From: Heliopora coerulea
Lineage: Eukaryota; Cnidaria; Anthozoa; Scleralcyonacea; Helioporidae
Length of the DNA: 64,000 nucleotides
Assembly: GCA_030142905.1 (NCBI GenBank)
Contig: JASJOG010000002.1
Coordinates: 2,850,501 to 2,914,500, forward strand
Direction of reading: 5' to 3'
Under the pieces are notes generated by a model. It did not search any database and was not told the origin of the DNA. It was given only the letters and a program-made list of their open reading frames with translations. Both the position numbers and the translations under genes were made by a program. This document shows, piece after piece, positions 40,901 through 52,900 of this stretch; the first letter of the stretch is position 1; each line of letters starts with the position of its first letter.

Positions 40901-43900
40901 TTTCTGGTCAAGATTAAGCAGTAATGTTAGAAAAATAACTTCACTCCGCATTTAAGGCAAAAATATTGCAAAGAAGATCTACAATCCTGACTAAGAATAC
41001 CTGGGACGGCGTCACAAAGGACTCCCTATTGTGCGTTCGAAAGACGAAAGAGGGAATATCGTTTGCCTTTCCTCCCCCTCCCCTCTCCATCAATGCTGCT
41101 CCATACTACCACGTCAGATGATGCTGGCTGTGTCACACTTAAAGCAAAAAATTAACCGAAAACTCGCAACATTGGAGGGGAAATGGGGGTGGGTGAAAAC
41201 TGTACTTATTTTTAAGTGTTGTCCCAATATTTTTGGCTAGTGTCGTGGTAGAGTTAACTGGTGACAAGTCCTGTACAAACTGCCTCCTATGCAGTTCCTA
41301 ATACCTTTCTAACTGATTAATATTACTTTTTCACTTTAAATTTTTGTGTATTATATTATACAATTGTTGTTGTTGTTATTGTTGTCATTATTATTATTAT
41401 AATTATTAATATTACATTTTATACAAGATAATATAGATTAAGAACATCTGCCTATTTCAACGTTAGTCTTTTTCCCCTTATTATCTATTATCTATTATTA
41501 CGATTATTGTAATTACTTTATTAATATTATATTTGTGTAGTCATGTAAGGATCTATAGTGTCACGGATTGGTAAGCCACTCGTGGCAAACTAGAAGTTTT
41601 AGACAGCTAAGTAAAGTTATTTAGTTCAATTTAATTGCTCATTTCAAAGTTCCCTTATTACCATGAATACTTACAAAGTTAGCGTAAATTATTTGCGAGC
41701 AATGCATTTATTCGAGCACGTTGGCAAATCAAAGTTGCCAGAATTATTTGGATTTTCTCTTAATACATGGCTGGGCTTGTTTCGGTCACGTTTTTTTTAA
41801 ATGACTACCAAATTGACCGTTTATGGCAGCGTTCATGTATTAGTTAAGCCGCGGTTCATTATTTAGCCTCGATCTATTTTCCCCAGAATAAATGGCTGTA
41901 GTCTAGACGTAGCTATTTAGTCCTGATTGTTGTCTACATTTACTAGGAAATCGATCGTATGAAACGTACCAACAAATCTCTTGAGGGCGAACTCCAACAG
42001 TACAAAGAAGCGCTAGAATTTCGAGATAACTTCATTGCAGTGAGTATCATTAAACCGTTTCTGAAAATCCAATGGGTAACTATCATCTTGTTTACAGGCG
42101 CTTAAATTCCGTTATCTGAAATTAACTTTTTGTTCAAGGAGTTATTGGCCCCATAAGTCTTCAACTCCAAAAAGCGGGTTACCAATTTTTTGTTCCCTTT
42201 TTCGCTCATTACTGACTTTTTATGATTTTGTGGGTGAAAACAAAATGATAAAAAAATGACTAGTTAAAATAACAGATATGAGAGTTTTGAAGTATGAGAC
42301 TACTTGTAACTGGTGTAAATGGAATAGTGTACAGGTGCGTCAAAGACTAATGAGGTGTGAGGGCTGTGGTAATGAACATTGACTAATCTCTCACAATGAC
42401 TACGAAAATCACTCAAAATCATGGCCGAGAATCAGGGCTCGACTTCGGAGAGTTGTCTTGCCTGGACAGGCGACAAACTGGATTTGACCGCTACACGAAA
42501 GTCGTCTTCGTCGATCATTTGTGACCAGTCAGGTTACCGTTGAGATTTAACCCTTTAGTAGCTGATAATATACGAGATCTTTTAGGTCAGTCCACTTGGT
42601 ATACGATTCTGCGTGATATCTCCATTGAAGAGAGACAGAGGGCTCCCACATGAATGACAATTGGACTATGCCGCAATTATATAGCGAAAAGTTGCACACC
42701 CACAACTTAAGAGCCCTTGTGTGGGTGGAATAATATAGTTGTGGGTGGTATAGCAGGGTACTTAATGAAAGTGAACTCTGAACGTACCTTGGTTGATAAT
42801 TATTTTGTTTATATGATTACCAAAGTGAACCATCAGGAATTAAACATTAAAAACATGCTGGACACATCACGAAAGTTGCTTCAATAATCGCCTTTATGCG
42901 TGCCTTCATATTTCGTTTGTTATACCAATATGAAAGCCTTAAAAGGGCAATAAATCCATTGACTCCTGGTATTTGGAGTTACCAGTACAGCGTAATAGGT
43001 TATTTACAATTTTGGTCATTCCGGATAATAGAAAAATATTTTTCCTTAGTGAGTCGGTTCCAAAAATCAGCCCACGGCCTCCCGAGTTGGACCGTTGATA
43101 GAGAGATTAGGAAAATATTTTTCTATGTGGATCTCCCAGACGGTAAATGAATTACGTATTTGTAGGGGTAGCCTTCTAATTTTGTCATGGATTTTTTAAA
43201 TCGACTGGAGATTAGCGCTATTTCCTTTATGTTATTCCATTGCTAAACAGGAGGGGATGCGCCATTGTAGAAGAGGTGTGGTAGATAGTTACGTCTTGGA
43301 CAAGTATCGACTCGCTGACAATACAATATGGATTCAACGTTTATTTTGATCCTCAACATATCTGTTGTCCATAGCTCTTTGTGTTGTTCTGTTTTTGTAT
43401 AAAACATGATACTCTCTTAAAAGCTGGCACTATACGAGCAATAGTTCGGCGGGCCGCACATTAGGGATACCATTATCATCTAGGTGCATCTATTTCCGCT
43501 TTGACGCTTTTGATGAACGACGTGGAAGCGATTCGTTTGTTTCTCGCATCGTGAATTAAGACAAAAAACGACGAAAAAGGAAAAAATCTTGGAAGTATCA
43601 TAAATAGTCAATGCAATCTATGTTATGTATAAACCAAGTCGACTCTGTTTTCTGTTATCAGGAAAAGGGCTTATCGTTATTTGAAGACTCGCAGCAAGAT
43701 AGTTCGATTACTGAACGTGACGGTGATAATCCATCGTCACCCGGAAACGATTCAAACGGGACAAGTGCGTCATCTGGAGGTGAGTGATTTGACAAAGATT
43801 TGCATATCGAGACAGGAAAAATTCTTGAAATCTTTCAGTCCTAAATTGTTAGATTAAGTGCTTTATCCAAAGATTACGCTAACCTCTGCAGTTAGCTGGT

Positions 43901-46900
43901 AGTCTGCACCGGTATGAATTCTCTACAAAAAATCTGTTAAAGGGTTCCATTACCCTTTCATTGTTAGTACAATCCGAGCGCTTTGTGATAAAAGTTTTAC
44001 TGAAAGTACATATATTACATGAGACAACTACACTATAACAAGACAGATGTAAAAGAGAACAGATACAATAACAGGAAATTCTATTGTCAACACAACACGA
44101 GTCACACCCTTCATCATATTCTCAACACTTTGTTAATAAACTTTTTGATTCGCATATTTTAGCTGAAAAAATACGTGTATCGATTGTTATTTGTATTGGT
44201 ACTACAATCCCACTAAATTATTTCCAATTATATATTCAATGTATATTTACTTTCGTCAGCATTACTTGTAGTTCTTATTCCCCAATCTCATGGTGTCAAT
44301 TTCAACTCTAGAGAAAATGATTACAATTGGTATCATGCCTAGATCAATCATGTTTTGAATTGATTGGCAGTGTACGACTGTTATCTGCATTAAAACACAG
44401 AGTAAAATTTTAGCGCCAAAAACAAAGTTTATCTGTACAAGAAACAGGCAACTTAAATTTTTTCCGGTAAAAACAGATTATTTGCCGGTAAAAAACGATT
44501 TTTTTCCCGGTAAAAAAACCCGGCTCATGCTCGTCAGGCGGAATCTGTTTATCGATAGCTACAATATTGGTTGAGTTCACTAACCATATTAGCATGCATG
44601 CATAGGTTATGCGTATAAATTTTGAACCCGAAGGAGGGGATCCAAGGGTTTCCGATTTAAGTTCGCTACCCGAGAATTTGTGAAACTCACCGGTTACTCA
44701 TTGTGATGGAGACGGAGGAGTTTCTTCTCAATTGTCTAAAGACTTTAAGTGGTCGTTCGCCCAGGGATCGAACCTGAGATGTCTTGGTTGGGATTTAAAC
44801 AGGTGATCTCTACACAACAGTAGCTGGTGTCAACTTCTGTCGTGTATGTTGGAGGAGCTAAAGGACGATTGAAGGAACTAATTTGAAAATCGTGCACCGT
44901 GTTCTGCTATTACTTTACATGTCTTGGTATAATCAGTTATTACAAGATAACGAATGAACGGATTGGTAGTAATAATCATTCTGGTTTTCTAGAAGAGAAA
45001 AAAAGTCCCGACACGATTCACTCAGCTGGCAGAAAAGCATCCGTATCGGATGATAAGGAAGTTCTTGTTGACCAGGTAAGAGTTCTTTAAACCGAACAAA
45101 TGTAGTCTTTAATCTTGTACGAAGCCCGGATCACTATTTTCAGGAGACGCCTCAGGGAATGAACAACGCTATCCGTGGCTCTGACAGCCGAAATTCATTT
45201 TATAAGGCGAATCGCAATTTTATCTATTATACACTGTGCTACTTGGTGTAGAAAATTTGAATTCAGTCGTCTAAAGCATGCATAGCGTTGTTTACTCGCT
45301 TGGGCTTATCGGCTGGAGAAGCTCCCTGGGCTTTGTACGATGAGCCCCCTGTTTGCTAAACATGGTTTTTGCTTGCTTAGGAGATTAACTGCTCTTCCTA
45401 TTTTTTGCCTTCGGTTTTATCCTTGTATTTATATATTTATTCTCTTTCAGATTAAATTATTACAGGGACAACTTGCCGACATGAAATTGGCAGGTGACAC
45501 CAGAAACTTAGAAGTTCCCACGGCGACTGAATTAGAAGAAATAAAAAGTAAGTTGTACAATTATATATGCGATAGGTAATATAATATTGATGAGTTCCCT
45601 GAGTCTACACAACATCGTAAGGGGTTACGAGGGAGCATGTTACTGGAGGCATATAACACAAGTAGAAAAAAATATTTTCAAACGAATTACGGAGAAAGCG
45701 TTAATACTGACTTACATCCTTAAAAGTCTTTGTGGCAAGATCAAAACTAATTCAAAAAACAGACAGTTTTGAATGTTTAACTCTCTCCTGGAAGGATATC
45801 TCCCCTTGAGGAGTAAAATCGGAAGGCGTTACATTGAGTGAAAAAATAGAACACTGGTATGCCAGGAAAGAGTTATTTGAAATAGTTTTAACAGTAAAAG
45901 AAGGGACTTCTAACCATCATTACCTGGCTTTCTATGTTTAAGTGCGGCCGTCTCGGGTTTTACAAAATCTTCTATTTTTGTTGTATATGGAGCCTTTGAG
46001 ATACAATCACTCATTAAAAGTTCCGTACAAGTACAAGGACGTATTAGTGCTAGCATGCATGGGTAGGGCGAGACTACAAGAGAAAGACTTTTTCTTTGAG
46101 CAAAAATAAAGAGACAAAATGTGCATCTTTTACAACCGATTGTGAATTCCTTAAATGAACCTTTTGCAGGAATGCATCACGTGGGATAAAATCTGCTATA
46201 CTGGATGGCAAAGGAATGTAAACATGACCAAACACAAAAGATTGCCAATCAATGAAGCGCGGTTTGCGTTTGTTTTTGATCGTGTTCATATTCCTTTGCC
46301 ATCCAATAAAGCGGATTTCCTGCTGAAGGCCCATTGGCTGCTGGCCTACATCAAATTCGTGCGATGATATTTTGCAATGCGGAGTTTCCGAGTCCATATA
46401 TAGATTTGGGTTTACTTCAGAAAGTGGCTTGAGTGTAGGGATGGAATATAACTCTGACAAATTTGGAGAATGATACTTATGTGGTCGTATTCCATTCCCT
46501 ACAGAAAGTATTTGATGTGTATGCTCATCAAATTGGACTAACATTTATTTCTCTTTATAATAGGGGAGTTTGGAAGGCAAGTTAATGATATGAAAATCAA
46601 AGTTCATAAAATGGAACAAGAAAATACGAGATTGGAAGGATTGGTAAGAATTACTTCCAGCGGTGGTTTATCGAAAAATAATATGAAGCTGAACTCAAGA
46701 TTACTGCTGCTGTAATTTAAAGCCTGCACGTTTATGATGTGCGTTTGACTATACGTAATACCTCTTTGAGAATACGTACAAAATTTTGAAAAACGAAGAT
46801 AATGAGAACATCAGGTTTTACCAGAAGTTCAGAGAAGTTTTTGTCCAATTCGATTTCTATTACCCCGCTAACTACCGAATATTTTAGCAGACGACTGAAA

Positions 46901-49900
46901 GTCAGCTTACCTCGCAATATCTTCATAAAGGTTGGAGGAAAAAGAAATAGGTTCCCCATTAGAAATAAGTCTGAACTCTTTGGCAAAAATATGTAAGAAT
47001 CGGACAAGTGATGCATACAGTTACAGTTTCAAAGACCTCCGTTCGGGTGGATCTGTGCAAGCGAGACTCCGCAGAAACTCTACACCCGTGATTTTTCTCT
47101 CCCGTCTTGGGGTTTGAAGGGCGAACAGAAGCTGCAGCTATTTGATTGAGGGCTGTTTCGTTAACTTGTCGCAGAGACTGGAGTTCAGTTGGTGGCTTGA
47201 TTTGTCATTTTTTTTAGTATGTTACAAATAACTTAAACTTGCTCTAGGTCGGCGTTAAGACCCACCAGAAGAAACTATCAACCGATCCATTCCCAAAAGG
47301 TTATTGGGCACATCTAGATAATTTTCAAGCAGTGGATTTGAAAAACTCTTCTGATACCTAATTATTCCTCACGGGTATGCCTAATCCCTTATGTCAATTC
47401 TCGAAATCGTGTCACAGTGTAAGTAGAATGTTATATATGAAAAGCAGAGGAACTTGCCTGCAAAGGGAGGAGGACTGAAACTGAGTGACTGTGTCCATAG
47501 TGCAGCTAAGAATTTCATTCTTATATCCACTCACCTCCCGTCCTGTTTGAATCTGTTTGCATGGTACAAGGTGTTCGTACCGGAATGCAAGGGACAAAAC
47601 GTCTGGGGGTGGTGTGTGTGGGCAGGGGGTGTGAAAACCGTAAGATAAACCACCAGTTTTTTTTTATTTACTTATTGACATGGTTTTAGTTGTTAGCGTT
47701 GTGTCGACGTAGGCTAGGCTTCGCCCCTGCTGGTTAGGAGTCCTCTGCGATTATCATGCATAAAGGAATGAAACACTTTTCTCATTATGAGGTTGAGTAC
47801 TGGTGTCATATAAAAATGGTGCGAGGTTTCCTTCCCGTAGGAAACGAACGGCCAGAAAAGAAAGAAAAGAGGTTGACTGATTGTCTAATTGGTATCTTGA
47901 AGTATGCCGTTTCGCATTATTTCCATACTTTGGTCCATGTTAACGCGATACGAATTTCAACTACTGCGCCGATCTTGGCTTCAAGTTTGACTGATCAGTT
48001 AGCTTTTTCGTATAGAAAGTATCCAAAATACAGAGGATATTTTCCGGTTATTATAAAGTTTCTTGTTCGTTTGCACGAGTACGTTTTTCAGATAGCCCAA
48101 TTTGGGCTTACTGAAAAATGCATCGGTACAAATCAGTGAAAAATTGATAAAAATCCGTATGAGTACCAATGAATTAATAATGTACATGTAAAAAGTAAGG
48201 AGTAGTTTTTTCGTTCAATATTATTTTCAGTTACCAAAAAAAAGTTCTCGAAACCCAGCCATATATTTTTGTCTTCCACCACACCAAATTTTTTCTTACT
48301 TAATTAGTCGTATTTGATTAGTACTCTATGGGCTTAGGAATTTTATAGCTAGTCAAAGTTAAGGTGGCTTCCTACCGTTTCTATTTCTTACATGATGTAA
48401 TTAGTATCGTCTTTATTTTTGGGCATTTTCTATCTATAAAACAGTTACTGTATAAGTTCCTTATGGTTTACATTTAGCGACAGAAGAATTATCATTGATT
48501 TAAGATACCTTACAAATGGTCCAATTATCCATTGATACCAAAGTAACAATAGCGTTGCAGTCTTGGCAGATTTCTCCCGATTATCATAATTTAGAGAAAT
48601 AACTATCGGTTCCCTTTTGTGAATTTTTCTGGAAATTGGTATCAGAATAGATGTTTCACTGAAAAATAACATGGCAACATATCAGAGTAGATGGCGTGGA
48701 CAGAACTTTTGCAATGAAAATTGTGGATTTTTAAAGTCTTTTCCAATGGAAAACTTTGAAAATTTGATGTGGTGGTAAAATTGATCTGTTTTCTTAATTT
48801 GCTAATTGTGAGAGAAATTCACCGAAGCAAACATCCAGATTTCGCGTTGGTGGCTTAGGCAAATGGCTAACTTCATGGCGGCCATGTTGGAACTTTAACA
48901 AAAGAATTTATTAATTTCTGTGGCATTTGTCGTCAACATGGCCGCTGTATGATTGTCCTTTGAATCCCCGGGGATTGACTGAAAATGGTCAATTTACATT
49001 GACATGGACGGGTTTGTGTTGATGAAATAACAGGGCGATAAGGTCGTGATCTACGTATGCGTGTAAGCTATATTTAGGTACCAATCACAAATTAAAAATT
49101 ACCAGAACGAGCCACGTTAATTACCTTTTTTCTGTGCTATGCTATCTTGAAATTGCACTTTCATCAGGCTATCAAAATTAAGAGTTTTTGCAAGTATATT
49201 ATCAATTTTGGCACAGTTCCAAACTTTCAGCGTCTGTCAACTGTCAATTTACGGCATTGTGAGGGTCACGACAGCGATGTTAATTCTGGCAGATCCAAAG
49301 TCACCAAACTGTAAACGAAAAACGCTTAACGAATGTTGATGAGTAGATCACTTATACAATAACTGGGGATGCCCGGGTCAAAAATTAAATTACCATTTTA
49401 TGGCCCTGATAAAACTGGTAACAGAATATTTCTTAGAATTTTTTTTTAACTCACATTCGATGTCGATGAACAAGCTTGGGCGAGTGCGGACTGATGTTGA
49501 ATATTACGTTTGTTTTATGGAATTCGAGATGTGGTGATGAAGTACTCCACCAGACAGATTAAACCTTTTCCCATCCGAGACGTCTTCCCTTGACGAGTAA
49601 AATTGTCTGGTGTCAGCCGGAGTAGAATTGAAAAGTCGGGTACGGACTTGGTATGAGGGCCTATTGATGAAATAGTTAAAGGTACTGGTCGTTTGGTTTT
49701 CAGGGGTCGTGAATGTATTTATGTGGCTGAATTGTTTTTCAGTGAAATTTTTTGTTTCGTTTACCCTAGGTAATGAGACTAGAAAGTCAAGTAAAACGAT
49801 ACAAGTCACAGGCGGAAGCTGCGGTGAGTGTGTTATAGTGTGTACATTCATTAATGCTCGACAACGATGTGCTACGATACAATATTCTTGCCTGCGTTTA

Positions 49901-52900
49901 TCTTCTCCGGATAATGTTGCCAGCGGCAACACAGACGATGCCAGGAAGAGCATGTTTCATGGAACAATTAATTTGGTAGACTGTCTTTTTTAAATAGAGA
50001 CTGTGCGAAACGAATGTTTTCTTCCCAGTTTAAATAGTCATTTACGAATGTGCTTTTATGTAATTTATCGTACACGAAAAGATGACTACTGTTTCATAAG
50101 ATATCGAAACGCCGTGAAGTGAGTTGAAAACCGAGGCGATGGCGAGTTTTTTAACCATCTTCGAGGTGTTTGGATATCTGATGAAATACGAGTGTATGAC
50201 ATTACATCTCAAACGAATCCTTAGTTAAAGAGAAAATCGGGTTTAAAGTTGTCGAAATGTTATGCTAATTAAGATATCTTAACTACGTCTCGGTACGGAT
50301 TTCCTTTGCGTTTAGCTCATGAACTGTTAATGAGTTTGAGATATTAAAGTGTTGTTGGGACCGTTTATCAAAAAAGAGTTACTGTGTCTGACCTCGGTAT
50401 CAAGCAAATCAATCAAGAGTAGCCTAGCCTCTGCAGAGGTTTTTGCTTTCGGATGCTTAGTCACCCATGCGGAATGAGTATGTTCTAGGTTTTGAAATAA
50501 ACCGTAAAATACCCTTGGCTTATGTTTGAAGACTGGAGCCCTTATTAATGTAAAGGTTGTCGTTCAGAGTCAATGGCACATTGTTGAAAACTGGAGTGCT
50601 TGTTAAAAAGGATGGTGGTGGAGAGCCAGTGGGCTTGTTGTGTGATTACCATCCAGAATTTTTTTGACTCAAATAAGTTTTATACAAGATTGTGACACTT
50701 CATGTAACGCTCCTGAAGATCAAGTATCAAACTCGCTCGTGTTCGATTGGGGAATGAAACTACCTTCACGTGACAAACAATTCCCTGATTGACTGAAAAA
50801 ATAATCAGATTAAAGGAAACTCGTGAACTGTCCGGCTTAGGTCAGAAGATCACACCTCATATTTCTGCATGTAGCGGAATGGTGAGCGTATGTAACCGCG
50901 ACGCAGCGTCCTGCGAAACAACGTTTTCTTCGGAAACAAAGAGAATGTACTATTTCTTGTTTGAAGAACATTCCCGACGCCGTTCTGGTTCTAAACACAA
51001 CGTGTTTGACAGGATTTCTACATCATCATGATGACGTCATTACTTAGAGCGTGTACTTAAAACTTTTGGAGTGTTTTTAACTAATCAAGATAATTTTCAG
51101 GCTAAAATCAAGGATTTAAAAACTTTAAAGAGAAGGGAAAAACATTCAATGAAACATCTTTGGTGCTTGCTCTTCTTTCCGTTTTTTAAATAGTTACTTT
51201 GTCATCGTCGTTGCAGCTTGCATGAAATACTCTGTTAATAAATGGGGTTTTATGTACTCTTTGATGTGACGTCTTCACGTTGGTGAAATCATTTTCGCAC
51301 GTACAGCATGGCTCAAAAGTGAGTACACCCCATGCTATTTTCTTTAAAACATCTGAGGTTTTGGTAGTGCAACACAACCAAGAGTCAACACTTAAAACGT
51401 GAGGTTAGACTCAATTATCATCGTTTACTGCTAATAAGGCAGGGTAAACATTTGTGCTCAACGTCGCTTGGACTAGTTTTATAAAACAGTGCTGTTTCAA
51501 TGAGTACACCTCTGGCCTAATGGCATACATGAATAACCTTAAAATGAAAATGGATGTATCATATTGTTGGTAAGTCCCTTGGCTGCTATTGCAGGCTTTC
51601 AAGTACTGTGTGGGCGTACATGGTTTGCAAAATTTGTATTCACACCTCTTGGCTATTTTGTAGTCAATCATGGCGCCACATGGCAAAGAATTGTCACTGG
51701 ATCTTAAACCATAATTTCGTTACATCAAGACAAACAGGGCTATAAGAAGATAGCCAAAACACTAAAGCTCAGCAAAAGTACTGTTGCTAAAGTGGTTCAG
51801 AGGTACAAAAAGAATGGGACCCTACGAGCCGTGACGAGTTCAGGTCGACCGCGTACATTGACAAAAAGGTCAATGCGTTATGTAGATAGATTGGTTAGTC
51901 AAAATCGGAGACAGAGTGCAGCACAGCTTGCTAATGCTGTATCTGAAACCACTGGTAGTAACGTTTTTGCGGCAACGATACGGCGCACACCACATGATGG
52001 AAATCTACATGGACGACGGCCATGTAGAAAGCCTTTTCTAAGGCCCAAGCACAAACAAGGTCGTTTGCAGTTTGCAAACGATCATAAAGATAAACCCATG
52101 TCTTTTTGGGATTCAGTTTTGTGGTCCGATAAAACCAAAATAAACCTTTTTGGTTCCGATGGCGTTTGATACGCGTGGCGTCGCCCAAGAGAGGAATACA
52201 GAGACAGCTACCTTGTACCAACAGTCAAACATGGTGGAGGCAGCCTCATGGTTTGGGGTTGCGTGAGTGCAAGTGGTGTGGGCGAGATTCACTTCATAGA
52301 TGGTATTATGAATGCAGACATATACTGCAATATATTGAAAAAGAAAATGATAACATCCCTCAAACACCTTGGCTGAGGGGCCATTTTTCAACAGGATAAC
52401 AATCCCAAGCATTCTGCTAAGGTGATATCCGCGTTCCTAAAGACGAGGAAGGTGAAGGTACTTCAATGGCAAAGCACTTCCCCAGATTTAAACCCAATCG
52501 AACATCTGTGGAACGTACTTGAACGTCAAGTAGAGCAACGGCGACCTTTAAACATCAAGGAACTGAAAGAATTCGTCTTAACAGAATAGGCAGACATCCC
52601 GGAAAACACTTGCAGCAACCTGGTTCATTCCATGCCAAGGTGTGTGGCAGCTGTTATTGCCAATGGGGGGCTCACGCACAAAATATTGACTTAAAGCTGA
52701 ACATTTTTCATTTTGCGTTGTCAGAGGTGTACTCATTATTGAAACAGCGCTGTTTTATAAAACTAGTCCAAGCGACGTTGAGTGCAAATGTTTACCCTGC
52801 CTTATTAGCAGTAAAAGATGATAATTGATTGTCTAACCTCACGTTTTAAGTGTTGACTCTTGGTTGTGTTGCAATACCAAAACCTCAGATGTTTTAAAGA

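Noticed and set aside
51102..51150. Possible extra LRRFIP exon ([14 protein letters not shown]) after a TTTTCAG acceptor
   Set aside because: No GT donor follows in a workable place, and exons 12 and 13 join in frame in the way expected for the family without it.
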